Below are positions 12,533-26,160 of a stretch of DNA of 64,000 nucleotides, piece after piece. The first letter of the stretch is position 1. Each line of letters begins with the position of its first letter. The notes under the pieces are model-generated. The model was given only the letters and a program-made list of their open reading frames with translations, made no database searches and was not told the origin of the DNA. The stretch is from Taenia hydatigena (lineage: Eukaryota; Platyhelminthes; Cestoda; Cyclophyllidea; Taeniidae). The translations under genes and the position numbers were made by a program. The DNA is taken from assembly GCA_036345935.2 (NCBI GenBank), contig JADWOT020000009.1, positions 17,395,175-17,459,174 on the forward strand. The letters are read 5' to 3'.

Positions 12533-14799
12533 TAGAAGTTTGCTTTGCTTATCCATGCAACAAATCCAAGGTAACCCTATTTACTCTGAAACACGAGTTA
12601 CAGGTTGAATTCTGACTAGCCAGTTGCTCCTGGCTGAACGTAAATGGGTGTTGCTGCTGATCCTCACAGATTCATCTCTTTTTCTTCTAACTAGGAACCG
12701 TTACCGCCTTGAATTGGGTCTCTAACCGCTCCTACTAAGCTAGTACTTAGACATAAGTTCAATTTTCAAGAGCTGGAAGACCAGTGACTCCCATCTACGC
12801 GAAATCTGAATATGATAATTTAGCTAAACAGCTCCATTCGGAGTATCCCTTGCGCTTCAACCCTCAATATACCCTCTCTTACGAAGCTTGGCGGGTGTGC
12901 TATAGCAGCCAAGGGTGAAAATGCAAAATTTGTTGCATGTTTCTGCACTGATGTTGGGGTGGAAGTAAATTACTGACGATGACTGCTTGCACTGTGCTCG
13001 TCTACAGCCTCCTCTTTCTGCTGATTTCTACCGACGGGTGTGGTTTGAGCCCCTCTGACCTCTACGAGGTTGCAGATCCCTGCAAGTTTCTAGTCAATTT
13101 TTGGCTGTATAACATTTTGAGACGATGTTGTAAGTAGCACCCGTAAGTGTAAAGGATCCACAGAAATAGATGTGGTGACGTGTAGAGGACCCCCTAGAGC
13201 CGCATATTCTCAACTGGCGTGAAGAAATATCGAGTCTGGTGATGCCGATGTAATGCCTAAATTCCACAAAGAAACAGCTCAGTTGCATTGCAGGTCCATT
13301 AGGCTGAACGGATTGCTATTTTGTTGCCCTAGGTTAGAAAAAAGTGCCCTATTTTCGCCCTGTTGTGTGACATGTGAATGAGAGACGAGTAGTTAAATGC
13401 ATCGCCAAGCCGACTTCTCATTCACCATTTCCCATCAAAATCCCCTTACTAATTCACTAGCCTGAGAGAGGGACATTGGACAATCACATGCCAAATAGGC
13501 AGTGGGTGGGGAAGGAGAGCTTGGAAACTGGGATGCAAAAGTAGGTGACTAGGGCTGGATTTTTTTGCCAGGCAGCATAGTCGAGGAGAGTTATTTAATT
13601 ACCGCCACCTCCTCCTCCTCCTCCACCTCCTCACCCTCCAACACTGCCAGCCTTTATTGGATTTTCTAAAGAAGAATAGACCTAAAAGTCTCCTCTTTTA
13701 ATCCCTTTTATTGACTTAATGAAATTATTCTTAATAGAGAGGAGTTGTGGATTGCTCCCTTGTGTAATTGCGGCTTAATTTATTGTCTTTTTGCATAAAA
13801 TCTTCCTATACTTAAAACCATGCAGCAATGATAGGGCTTATATACTTCAACTGGAAAGTAAAGATGTGCCTTTCTTATCATCGCTAATCTACCGAATCGC
13901 CGCAGTGAAGGTTCCATAAATATTTCCTGATCACTAGAGACGCGAGTAAAGGTGCGGCGGACGGTTTCATGGACTCGGGAAATTGGTGTATGTGTACGTT
14001 GATATCTGCGTATCTGCGCGTGCTTGTGTATGTCTGGGTAGCTGATTTGGTAAGAGAAGAAAAAGCATACCGCAGCGTCAGTAAAGCATGTAGTCATAAA
14101 TTTTGCGAACCAGACCCTCATCTCCAACGTAGGCTGGAGAAGGCGAAGGCGAAGGCGGAGGCGGTGGAGGTGGAGAGACGGCTTGAGGACGAAGTTAAAA
14201 GAAATGGAGACAAATAATCTTTCTCCCATTGCGTAGCAGTCTTCTAGGTCCCCCTTGGTATTTTTCCTTCTGTCTTGTAAATAAATGTGCGCTTTGAATT
14301 TGCCTCTCCAAACATCGTGTAATTGCATTTGCACCGCTGCGTAGGCTAAGAACATAAGGCCTGGATGGAATCTGAATTTACAACTCCCCAAACTTATCAC
14401 TTTGATGCTTTTATTTTCTTCCTCAACCCTCCTCCTCCCCCCCCCTCCCCAATAGGAGAATTCTTTGTGCTTTGTAGAGTGAAACAGTTTGGAGGGAGCT
14501 GAATACCTCCAAGGTGAGCCGAGGTCATAATGCTCCCGTCTTGACAACGACCTGCAAAACGCGAGATGCAAGAATCTTATCCAAGACTAAATAGGCGTGA
14601 TGGAGAAATGTAAATGAGTGGAGCACATTCGTGTCACTTTTTAATTAGCGGCGCTAAAATCACAGTAACCTTGACGGTGGGTGCATGTAAATGATGTGTT
14701 TGAGTCAGTTCACCTTAATTGATACTGCAGTGGTTTGGAAGGTGAAGAAAAACTACCATTGGGAGAATAAATTTGTAGGATCAATTGGTTCTGGTTAGC
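12533..14799. other. Non-coding stretch with one long uncharacterised open frame
   Basis: No recognisable gene. A minus-strand frame of 263 codons (13780-14571) is long for chance, but it has no domain I can name. It partly owes its openness to a GGCGAAGGC-type repeat at about 14138-14176 and to C-rich runs near 14430. It is discussed as a finding and not called a gene. Confidence 0.4.
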
Positions 14800-15256
14800 A
14801 ACCGATTGGACAGATCCTGAGAAAGGTGAGTAAGAGGGCGCTCTCCACCAATCAACGGAGTTCAGCCATGTCTTTCAAGGAAGTGTCAAGAACCGATTGG
14901 CGTTATCACAGAAACGGGGTACTTTCTAAGTAACATTGTCAAGCATTTACCTCCTTGAGAAGATGGGGTTCCAAACCAACCAACAAATGGCGCCCGGCTA
15001 TGCCCTTCAGGAGCAGATCAGCGTCTGCTGGCAGTAGTCTTGAGAGCGTAGCACTTGGAAGGGGAGAGGAGTAAGAGAGCGGTTTACTGATCTGTGGGCT
15101 TGGGTCATGCCTTCTAAGGCCGAGGTATGAACCGATTGGAGCAGGTGAGATAGCTCTCCCTCTCTCTTAATCAGTGGGCTCCGATCATGTCTTTTAGGGA
15201 CGTGTTGATAGCCGCTTCAAGATGCCTTGAGAACGTGGTAATCAAAAGGGGAGAGG
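14800..15256. repeat. Decayed tandem repeat, units of about 80-90 bp
   Basis: The ten-mer AACCGATTGG occurs at 14800, 14891 and 15130. Units following the first and third copies align over about 80 bp (GGTGAG, then CTCTCC, then AATCA, then ATGTCTTT, then GTGT in the same order). A third related unit lies at about 15060-15130. The pair TTGAGAGCGT / TTGAGAACGT followed by GGGGAGAGGA near 15042 and 15230 repeats again about 189 bp apart. Units differ by roughly a quarter of positions. Confidence 0.6.
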
Positions 15257-15370
15257 AGAGGAATAAAAGGCCGATCAAAAACACCATTAAGGTCTGTTCA
15301 CTGGGAGACATAAACTTTGTTTTAATTGTCAATTGTTTATGCAACAACTGAGTTCGCTGTAAATGGAGTA

Positions 15371-15373
<3 letters not shown>

Positions 15374-15401
<28 letters not shown>
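15374..15401. repeat. CA dinucleotide microsatellite
   Basis: An uninterrupted tract of about 14 CA units. Confidence 0.95.
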
Positions 15402-17033
15402 ACACCGTAACAAATTTTCATCATTCTTTGGGTACATTTGTTGGTACAAATCATGTTTACGTTGGTGCATGGAATTTGCAATGCCTGCCTAAATCCAGCA
15501 CTCCCCTGGAGCGTAATTTAAAGGAGGGTGGGTTGTGTTGAGAGGCGCGCCATGCGTCTTTCGAAAGCCTAAGTACCCACAAATTTTCACAATCCCTTCT
15601 TATAACTCGGTCACGTATGCACCTAGGCAATAAAATGTTTTTCTACCCCAAAAGGGAAGAGACATTTTAATGAGAGATGGACAAACACATGCGATTGGTG
15701 CAAAAAAGGAGACATTTTAAGGCGACACTGTTGCCCCAATTTGAAGCGCTCTTTCTCCGCCCCATCAAATTTTTATGGACGAAAACAAGAGTCATATTTG
15801 GCAACTTGGTGACTTAGAAAGAAGGCAGATGTGCAGTATTATTCAGCACTGACAACAGCGTTTTCTATGAGAGATTCTAATTGAGAGAGAAACAAGATCT
15901 TGCCCTCTTAAATGCCAAAAACTGCGTCACTGATGGTCATCGAAGACTCGCCTCGGCGTTGAGGGATGATACCGAGAGTTCTCCATCTCAAAACTGTGAA
16001 GTCTACTTGTCAAGTGAGCCAGAAATACAATCCAGCGTCTATTCCAATTCAGGGACTATGTAAGCTTGTTGTGAATTTTAACTAATGCCAAGTAAAGACG
16101 ATGATCATCAGCTGGAGAAATATGGAAGGTGAGGATGGGACAACTTCTTCCAGGCCGAAGAAGGTAAATGGTAGTTAATCTGCCAGACAAACTACCAGTC
16201 AAACGCCTTCACAGATAATGAAAGTGTCAAGTAGTTTTTTCATTGCTCATGTTGGACGCGACTGAGAGGCGTCTCCGATTCATCACGGATAGGGACCTGT
16301 AACTGCTTGACACAGGAGGCGTATGCAATTAGCAGTTTCCCGTGACCCACAGTGGATAATCGTCTTTCATCACCACAAGTGAGTGATTCAACTCCATTCC
16401 GGATAGTGGAGCTTTTGAGGTGACGCATGTTACACTTTCAGCAAACCCAATTTGAGGAGAAGCTCTGACAGACTTGGGGCCGAGTCAGGGTGAGTTGGTA
16501 AGGCGGACAGATGAGTGAGTGGAAGGCCGGTTGAAATCACACTCTTTCATTCCATTTAACGGAACTGAGTTAAATTAAGAATGGAAAAAACGGAGGACCA
16601 GGACAACAATCTTCGGTTATTTTGGTACAAGCCTTAGTTCTCAGCACTGATTATCATCGAATCGACACAACCAGGAACCTCAATTTGTCCTCCGCAAACG
16701 TCGATGGAAACCTAGATTTGTTTTGACAGACTGGGATATCTAGCTATGTAAGTGTCTTTTGTTCTTCATACTATTTTTTCACAGACGATTTACTACCAGT
16801 AGTTGGATTCTTAAATTTAACCGTGAATTCGCTATTGACAACGGGTAAGGCATCAACCCATACTACTTATTTTACTCAAAATCTCTCTTCCACATCGTTT
16901 ATTATGGTGCCCCTGAACCTTTTAATTAGCCAAAATTATTAAAAAACCAAAAAAATGTTAATTAATATAAGGAATCCTTATCTTCTATTGCGTCATCAGA
17001 TGTTATTGCACAAGTTTCCCATTTGAGCCCTGC

Positions 17034-17055
17034 GTCACGTATGTGTGACACGCGT
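17034..17055 (+). other. Palindromic motif, copy 1
   Basis: GTCACGTATGTGTGAC followed directly by ACGCGT. It fits the window-wide pattern GTCACRYATRYGTGAC plus the 6-bp palindrome RCNNGY. The inner 12 bases alternate pyrimidine and purine. Sequence outside the 22 bp does not resemble the other copies, so this is not simply a long repeat. Function unknown. Confidence 0.7.
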
Positions 17056-18783
17056 TCATTACCAATTCAGCGTAAGTAATTTTTCTTAATTAAATCATCT
17101 ATAACAATGAATTAGATGGAGACTTTTCTCGTTTGTTTCCTTCTGGGACAAAAAGCGAACTAAAGACAATACATGCCATTTGGGAAAGTAATGGACCAAC
17201 ATCTGGGCTCTAATGCGTCCTTAATAGTACCCTTTAAACAAAACATCCTTCTTTTTGAATAAAATTAGCGAAATAAGATTCCAAGGAAAATTGTTTTGTA
17301 AACAAAATATCCAGGAATAATTTATTGTTTTACTGCCACGAGGTGGGAAAACAACGGGGCTGAATCATTGAATATCTTGAAATTAAGTTTATGAGTTGAG
17401 AAAGTCTACCTCTAGCGAATAAAATCTGAGTATGAGGCGAAAAAAAAAGAAACACAGAATGGCTCATCGTTATCTACATCGTGAGCAGCATGTTTTCGCA
17501 GAAATGTGACCCGCTTTTCGCACGAATGCTTAGTGAAAAACCTGCCTCGCCTCTTCAACCCACACATTTGATACACTTTTAAGCACATTGAGGTTTTCCT
17601 TCCTCTCAGCGGCGTAGTGGCGCTCGTAGCCCGAGGCACTCTCTAGCGTTGTTCATGCTAGCCTCGCTAACATCATAACAAGTCAAAATGGTGTGTGAGA
17701 ACATACTACTTACTAACGCGAGGCTGTTATCAGTAGGGCTTCACGATAGTACAGCCTGCTAAAACCAAATCATCCACTTAGGTGGTGTTGTAGGAGTCAC
17801 CATTGATCTGGCCTTACCGGCTAAACTGTCATCTACTTCCAACTCGATAATACATAAAGTTTTACCTTCTCCAGGGGTTAAAGGCTAATTAGGTATTCCG
17901 AACCCGCTATTAGGGTTATATAAGCAGTAATTAGTGGTTTTTGTACCATGATTATTTTGACCCTCACCCCCTTATGCAATAGCCACTAATCTGTACAGAC
18001 TTTCAAGGCATTCTCTTATCTAAAAAAAAAACAAATTTAGTGTGGATGGGGTATAGGTCTCCCCACATTCTCGCCACATCGATGATGCGGTAAGTCGGAG
18101 GAGTTGAGTCAATTCCCCATAGAGGTTAATGAAACTTGGGAAGACCGCATTAACTCAGCCCGACTTGAGAGTGACACACGCTGTGGGAATGATGAACAGC
18201 CGCCCGTGCGCCGCTTCCAGACTGACTTCTACTATTGACTTTGAAGGTGAAAGCAAGCATTACTCATCAGGCGTGCGATCCTACCAGATAAGTTGGATAG
18301 ACTAGCATTTGTAGGAACTTGACCTAGACAGTTTTAGGCCTCCTTTTTTGACCAATTGCATTTCCGTAAAAGCGGTGCCTAATACCCTACCGAGGCGGAA
18401 GATCTGCGTAAGAATTTATGTTAATGCGCAGGCTGTGTGAAAAAAAGTTAGTTCCTGTTTTAATTTTGTCTGGAAAGAGAAGGAATGTGCATAAAATTGC
18501 ACAAAATCTAACTAAAACACAGGCAACAATGTGCAAAGTTAGAGTGAAAGAGCATAAATTAAGTTTTAATAACATCCGCTAATGGGAAAATGACAGAAGA
18601 GATTCGTTTCACGGTTTGATTGAGCTATATGATTTAGGTTCTTTAACTGACCAACCACATTGGAAAAAAAGAAGGAAAAGAAAGTTAAAAAAAATGATTC
18701 AACGTTTGGGTAATTAAACCAACGGATTGTGATATTGTTCAGAAGGAGGTAATAAGTTGAATTTTAACGCGTTTTAAATAAGC

Positions 18784-18805
18784 GTCACATATACGTGACA
18801 CTAGT
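18784..18805 (+). other. Palindromic motif, copy 2
   Basis: GTCACATATACGTGAC followed directly by ACTAGT. It has the same 5-6-5 plan as copy 1, with a different RYATRY centre and a different flanking 6-bp palindrome. Confidence 0.7.
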
Positions 18806-20462
18806 CCCTCAGAAGCTTATGAGAACTGCGTTTGATTGAACTAAATCGCTGGAATGACTTTTGATTCATAAATGAGATTTCCACTTCTTTACATGTCAAA
18901 TTGGACATTGTGGTGTCTGGACTGGAGGAGTCGGTTTGTCTCAGACACCGCCACCACCACCGCTCCATTTGATGCCCAGATAAGGTGCGCCTTTTGTTCA
19001 TCCATCTCCACTGTCCTCATTTAAGCATGAAATATTTAACAAATTTCAAGGCCTGGCGGCTGGAACGAACGACGCAGATTAGAATGTCCCGAGGTTGGGG
19101 GAGTCCAAGGGATTGCCAAATGTCTCCTTTAAAATCGACAGTTTCATGTGCCCCATTTCCTCTCCTGTGATTTGTGGGCTACTTTTCACTCAAACGTAGC
19201 ACTTAACCTGTTTAAAGCCAATTAATAAAACAGTGCAGATAAATCTAAATGAGTTAGCAATAAAAGGTGACAACTGTACATTTATGGTGCAGCTCCATAT
19301 AAAGTTCTTTATTTTTTTTCTCTGTCTTTTTTTTAAATTTTGCTGTTTGCCAATCCCTAGACAATGTGAACCGACTCCTTCTAATCCGATGGACGGCCAG
19401 ACGCAATTAAATTGGACAGTTATGAGGATTTGTCGGCAAAATCTAGCCTCTCCCTATATGGAGCCAGTTTTGGCCACCAAATAGCCACACAAGAGCAGGT
19501 CATGACCCAATTGTATTGGCCAAATTGAGTTCATTTTTAATAACAAAGTGCTTCAAAAGTGACTGAATGAGTCTTTTATGCCACAGCTGTAATGTCGCCT
19601 CCACTCTACTGATGGTGGTAGGTGGAGCGCTCTCCCATCCCCCTACAAGAAGACCTCCTGGTGAATAAAACTGACCAAAAAACGAGGTAAAAAAAAGGGA
19701 GAGATTAAATCTTGTGTAAAATAAACGTAAAATTTTCAATTTATTAACACGGAATCACCGTTATGCCTCCCTTCTCCCCACAACCAATCAGACAGGAGCT
19801 GGTTACACATGTGATCCACCTTTGATACCAAAAAAGAAAAAAAAAGATTTGTCGCCAGAAGCCCAAACAAAAAAGTGATGTAGTCCTAGTCACCTTTATT
19901 TCTACCTAACTTTTATTTTCCAACTGTCTGCACTGGATGTAATGTTACGATCGTCCGACACCAAGAAATGGAGGCATTTCTAATCAAGGAAAGGAGTTAG
20001 CATTAAGTATGGACACATCTAGGCACAACTACCTGGGCATAATTGGGTAGTTTATGGTAAACAATTGCGTCAGTCTAACATTTTGTAATTGTAGGATGAT
20101 AGAAAGTGGTGGGATGGCTTGGAGGTAGCCAACAAAATGTTTGTTTGCTTATTAAGCGTTGCAACACAAAAGTCATGCTGCATTACAAGTCACTAGGAGA
20201 GCAGACAAGGTAACTTGTAAGTGTACGAATGATGTGAACGGCGTAACTAAGAGGCCCTCGACAACTTACTGTCGATAGGGCCAAGGAACTGCTTCACTCT
20301 GGAAGCAATTCCTCGTGAGAGAAGCAGAAAGGATCTTGAATGCTTCAGCTTCTTTCTGGACAGTAAAGGTTCTGGCGTAATGCATCGGCGTGGCAGATTT
20401 GGGACCGAGTAAGGCAGACGGACGGTAGGTTGGAACCACTGCATCTGTTTATTCTCTCAGTC

Positions 20463-20495
20463 AGTCAGTCACATTTCTATGGAATGTGACTGACT
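20463..20495. repeat. Perfect 13-bp inverted repeat with 7-base loop
   Basis: AGTCAGTCACATT at 20463-20475 is the exact reverse complement of AATGTGACTGACT at 20483-20495, with a 7-base spacer. It could form a cruciform or an RNA hairpin. No gene context explains it. Confidence 0.75.
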
Positions 20496-21210
20496 TGAGG
20501 CAGATGTGGAGATGGAAGTTAGTTCAAAGGAAGTTGGAAATGGTTGCGATAAACTACGGCATTTCCGTCTACGCCTTGCAGCACATGCATATAAACAATT
20601 GAGTGCGTTTGACAGGTGCCGACACGTAATTACAGTGAACTCTACTAAAAACCGCATGCTTTGAGGTTTATTTGTTTCGAGTGTCTAAAAGCATGGGAAA
20701 AAGCTGCGTTCCACCAAGATGGACGGAGAAGAATCACTAAGTTCACAAATGGGAAGAAAACGATTTTGCATCCTTTTGACTTGTAAATTTATTCTTCAAA
20801 AGAAATCGCACATGGCAGAGTGGAAACCAAAAGCAAATAAAATGAATGGACCTCCGACATATACTACTTAATATCCAATCTAACAAGTAGCATACAAATT
20901 TGTTTGTTGCTACTCACTTATCATCCTTTCTAAAAGGGGTTTAATGAGACTGATTGCAACCCCAGCACCACAATGACTTTGCTGATCCATCGAAGTCTGT
21001 AAGTAACAAAAAACGGTGTTGTACAGCGTTTCCAACGCCTCCACGAGTAAACACGACTGCCACCTCTAACTACACTTGAGAGCACAAAAAACGCATTCTT
21101 GGTCTACCAGGTGACAGATGACTTGTGACTAATCATCCAGTTGAACACATTCGCGACAAGACAACTGCTCTTAGTCAACTTGTGGCCAGTGCTACTTCTT
21201 CACAGGTCCT

Positions 21211-21417
21211 TGTGTGTGTGTGTGTGTGTGAGATGGAGCAAGTAGAATTAAAGAGGAGGTTGGCGCATAAATCACAGCGCCGAAATCGTGTGTTTGCGTG
21301 CACAAACACACACACACACACAGAGAATGCATACAACGAGGCTGAGAGATTTATGGTTGAAGCTCCATTCAAAGGGCATCTATGTGCCGCACGCAGCCAC
21401 ACACACACACACACACT
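21211..21417. repeat. Cluster of three GT/CA microsatellites
   Basis: A GT tract at 21211-21230 is followed by CA tracts at 21306-21322 and 21398-21417. The first is inverted relative to the other two, so a transcript could pair GU with AC runs. Confidence 0.9.
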
Positions 21418-22180
21418 TCATGGCTCTATTTACAATCATCAAGTCACAATGCCTTGCTAAAAGCGAGTTAATTACCCGCATTTTCACTTCAACTGTCGGT
21501 TACTGTGTTGTGGCGCCCCTATCGCCATATCTAGTTCGCCATCCCTTCCGACTTCCCTTGAATATGTGGGAGTGGATTGTAATGGGAAGTGACTAAAGCG
21601 GAGGACCTACATGTCTTTGTGGTCATCACGGCCGTGTTGGAATGGCACTAAATTGGCTTTAGGAAGAGAGACAAGAGTGAGTTTTGTTTAAAAGAAGGGT
21701 AGCGCAGGAGGCCAGTCCTTGAACGACTGGTGAATTCACAAGGTATACTCTCACAGTGTAAACCAATAGGCCAGTTCGAACGACTCTATAAGGCCTCATG
21801 CTGTACTTACGCGCTTCCAGTATCCACAAAAGTCCACACTTGAGCATGGGAAAAAAGCTGGAGGCACATGGCCTGAAGGGTAAGGGAGGGGGGAGGGATT
21901 TGAAGGCAGTGGACTTTGACCTATGCATATTCACTGCGGTATCATGCGACTTGAGCTCTTCACTTCTTTACATTTTCAATACTTTTTTAAAACACATTGT
22001 TTAACAATGCGGAACCCATCGTCCCTCCAAATTACTCAAGATGGGGTTTTCGTTTTACACACAAAGGAGAGCCCTCCTCTCACCTTCACTGTACAACTCT
22101 CTTCCCAGCATTTAATGAGGGTAATTACAGGGGGCTTGCTTCGTTATCCATTTGATATTGGATCAAAAACCAACCCGAAG

Positions 22181-22236
22181 GTGGTGGTGGTGGTGGTGGT
22201 GGTGGAGGTGGAGGCGGAGGAGGAGGTGGGGAGGAG
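22181..22236. repeat. GGT/GGA trinucleotide microsatellite
   Basis: About nine GGT units grade into GGAGGC and GGA units. G-rich on the plus strand and non-coding. Confidence 0.9.
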
Positions 22237-25200
22237 AGAAAAAAATTGCTGTCCTCTCAAAAACATCAAAGGCAACTGATCGTGAATGCGTAGCAACCAC
22301 CCTCTTCCCTCCTCCCCCTACCTCCCTCCCTTCTCCCCTTATCTCTGAGGTAATGTAACAATATTTTAATTGCGTCAGAGCTACAAAGTATGCGTGCCAA
22401 ACTTTATGACTCAATAAATTTGGCAGTTATGGCAACCGAAAGGGTGTGTGGGGGGGAAGGTTAGATAACATGCCCAAAAAATTCACGATGCATCCATTTA
22501 CTGCTACGCGAAAGCGATAACTCCTCTTAATTTCTCGCCTCACTTTCTTTCCTCGTCAGTTCTTTTTTTTTTTTAAAATGACATCGATATGTACAGACGT
22601 GGATGTGGTGAGGCCACTAACCAGACCATGTTTGATTGGTGTGTATGCACAAATGGACAAGACCACACATCAGGATTAAAGATTAAACAACCTTAAGGTA
22701 AGTTATCCACTGGATAGATGCTTCCGAGGCATCAAAAAGGTTGCTTTTGGGAAGTCATCGATGCCGGTCTATTTAACTGTGGCGTTACCTACACACAGGA
22801 TCTTCACTTGCTACTTGACAGTGTGGTCACACCTAGAGACCTGCAAGCCTTGCCTTCTTTCACACTGGTATGCACCAGGTAAGTGACAAGTGGCAGTGAC
22901 AAGTGCATCCAATTGTAAATGACAATTTACTCGAATTCGTTAGTTGATTGCGTCACTTAGGGACGATAGAGCAATAGGAAAGTGAGTGAAGTCACGTTCA
23001 ACCATAGCAACCGCTCTGCTGGAGGGACACGCCGTGGCGCATCGTCCAGTGCGGGGCATTTCAAAGCCACCTCCTAAGTATCGCGCCTGTGACGCGGCTC
23101 ATAATGAAAGACGAAAGCCACGGTGCATCCCTTAAACTCGAGGTCGGGGTCAAATGTCTTTCTAATTGAAGTGTGAGGACTGAAATTCCTCTCCTCTCTG
23201 TTACCTCTAGCCACTCGATTACGTTGTAATGGTGAACTATGTATTGGTTTGATATTTTGTTTTAATTCACGTTTGTCTGCGTGGGCTCTACAGCTTCGTA
23301 GGCATGTATATCCGCTGGGTAGAATGGATGTTTGGGGGTGGTATGGTTCGTAATAAACCTTGACAGATTTAGGGACGCTACATTCCAATAATTCCGCAAT
23401 TTTTTTTCAAATAAGTTATAAGCATCAAATGCCTTTCATATAACTCATTAATTCACAACACGAAAACATGGCATTCGCTTTTAAAAATGATCTGGAATGG
23501 CCTGTTCCGTGCAATTATCAGATTAATTTGGCACGCAAACACGCTGCCTATGGCATACAGCGCAGCAAAAATGTCGCATTACCTTTCCCAGGTCCAAATC
23601 AACATAAATACCCTATACGGCGAAGTGATGCAGAGGCCGAAATGACCCGCAAAGGTCCCAAATAAGTGGCGTTGTTCGGGTACACCTCATTCGAGGGTTA
23701 CCTCCACAACGAGTTTTTTTGCGAATTTTAGAAGAAAACCGTACTAAGTACTTCATATCATGATGAGAATATCGTTTTAATAAAAGTAAAATTAGTTAAT
23801 TCTCTAGAAGATATGGGCAAACACTCAGTTAGTCAGGCGGTCCTGTCTTTGAGGAGCCAACTCCCCAACAGGTATAAAAGTAGATTGATTAAGTAGCAAG
23901 CTTTAATTCCTTAGTTCAAAATTTCCCCTTTCTGGGAAAAAAAGCCTTTTTAAGTGCATATGAATGAAAGTTCCCACATTAAGTCCAATTTGAGTTTAAA
24001 ACGATGGCAAGTATTTGTGGCGAGACTGCCCTAATCTCACCTGAATTGTTTCTATTGCGTTTATGTGTTTATATACCGCGAAGTAAACTCAACTCATCAT
24101 TGAAAAATACAAGAAATTGCGACTAAACGTATCGCCGTGTACACTTTGGAGCAAAAAACACTTAGGTTAGCATCCTAAACCCGTGTTTAAATGAACTTAA
24201 TTGCCTAAAACAGCAAAGAGTTAGTTTACGCAATCTTTTAAAAAACGAGGCAAGGTATAACATAATATTTTAACCTCTAACTTGAACTTGTAGAACGCAA
24301 CACTACTTGATCGTGACAACTAATCGAACTGTAGCACCTAGAGTCTTCCCCGAAGTCATAGTAAGCCATACTAGTATGGAGGAAGATTTATTATTGAAAG
24401 TACAGAAGGACTGAAAGGTTTTAGGCGTGGTCGGGGAGCCACGCCGTCAAGCGGAAGTATGATCGCGCGTATAAACATGCTATTAAACAAAATACTGATT
24501 AACTACGCACGCTTAATGGACTTACTCCCAAGGGAGGTGCACAAAACTCAAGTGAACATTTCTTAAAGGTTGATGTTAAAACCCATACATACATATAAGA
24601 TCTTAAATATGTGTGAGGTAAGAATTGAAGCTACTGCCACTTTCTAAGTGAGGGTAGAGCATCACCTCGATTGCTAAGGTTGTCCCTCCACACTATGAAT
24701 TCTAAAACTCGGTACTGCTATTCAATTCAACGTTTCAGCAAGCAAATTCAAATTCACTTATTTTGGACCCAATTTTCTCATTCATTTAATGGCATTCCTT
24801 AATTTTCTTTATTTCGAAGAGTGGATCATCTTTGTCTTTTATAGCTGTGCTTTTCGAATGAAGCATATCGTGGGTAATCTCTGTCACTTTGCCCTTGCAA
24901 AGGGGTATCCACTTACTGCCATTTATTGCCAAGGGAAGAAAATCCTCCCCCCAAAATTTTATTTGATTCACATCCCTGGAGTTTTACTATCTCCATCCTT
25001 CTCCCCACCGCCTCTCTCTCATGCCTCGCAGCACAAGTTAGTAGTTGAAATGCCTTTCCAATGAGACAAAATTGTGCACATTCCACTTTTATTATTTATT
25101 TATCTTACGAAACTTACCCTCCGTCACACATCCAGTTCAGTCCAACTTCTAGTTCCAATTTGTAAATTTTTTGCTTGATTGTGTGAAGTCAAGAAAAGGT

Positions 25201-25914
25201 GATAATCAGCATTAAGGAAACAGAAGCGGAATGGGTGGAGATACCGCTTTATCATTTCTATCATAAAATCTCCATAATAATTGACAGTTAGTTTTCTGAA
25301 AGAGATGCGTCTATTCTTGGAAGGTGAGTTTGAAATCGGAGGGAGGTAGCCGAGAACACAGATAAGAAGTACCGTAATAAAATCGCTGCATGCGATTAAC
25401 GGCGTCAATTTTACACGTTTCTACGGGTTATAACAAGTCATTTTGGCAAGCAATACCTAAAAATCGCACGTAAATTTTCAAGAGTCAGAGGTTTAGAAAG
25501 AATTATTAAAAGTATATCCTGCAAACGATTTTTTTAAGAATGGTACATAACCGAGGCTAGAAAATTAAAAACCGACAATTGCAGCAAACTCTACTTCGGT
25601 TCATCGCTCTTTACACTGTTGACAAACTTATCCACACCTCTGTAGAACAAATTTCTTCAACTTCCAGCAACACCCACCGCAAAGGTTTGTCGTCACAAGG
25701 AGGTAATCCACTCCCAATGGCATCAATGAAGGACAAGCAATCAAAGTCATTCATCGAAACCTCCATTCACTTATTCTGCTTTCATTTTATGTCAATCAGG
25801 TAGGTAGTAGGCAAACGGAAGCAAAGTGTCCTTTCCACATCTCTGTACTGGCTATCCACTAACTGTCCACTGTTGCCATCGAAGTGATCGGTAGGTGAGT
25901 GGGTAATTGAGGAG

Positions 25915-26160
25915 AAGTGGTGCAGGCTCTTCAACACCACAGAACCATCAAGCCTGGACGAATACGGTTTCCTCTGCCCTCCTTTCATTATGCCTCCATT
26001 TGGTCACATGTAGGTGTGAGTGTGTGCATAGGGGAGGCGAAGAATTATCATAAATCATTTGGCATGGAAGGCCCAGCTACAGAATCGTGGGTGGTTTACA
26101 CAAGTTAAGCAGTAATGTAGTATTCCAGAAATGTCCACTCCATAGGAGCTCCTTTCACTG
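25915..26160 (+). repeat. Dispersed repeat, copy A
   Basis: Aligns with the reverse complement of 28935-29175. Shared blocks include CATCAAGCCTG, CTGCCCTCCTTTCAT, GGTCACATGTAGGTGTG, CATAAATCATTTGGCATGG and ACAGAATCGTGGGT in the same order, at roughly 85% identity over the core. No terminal inverted repeats or coding potential were recognised; the family is unidentified. Confidence 0.75.

Larger units (their letters stand above)
15402..25914. other. Non-coding stretch with scattered simple repeats and palindromes
   Basis: No coding exon could be supported. It contains two of the four copies of the palindromic motif (17034, 18784), a 13-bp stem hairpin (20463), three CA/GT tracts within 210 bp (21211-21417) and a GGT/GGA tract (22181). 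Confidence 0.5.

Noticed and set aside
12065..12556. 163-codon minus-strand frame rich in Ser, Leu and Pro
   Set aside because: It is a direct translation of the AGG tract and has no non-repetitive part of any size.
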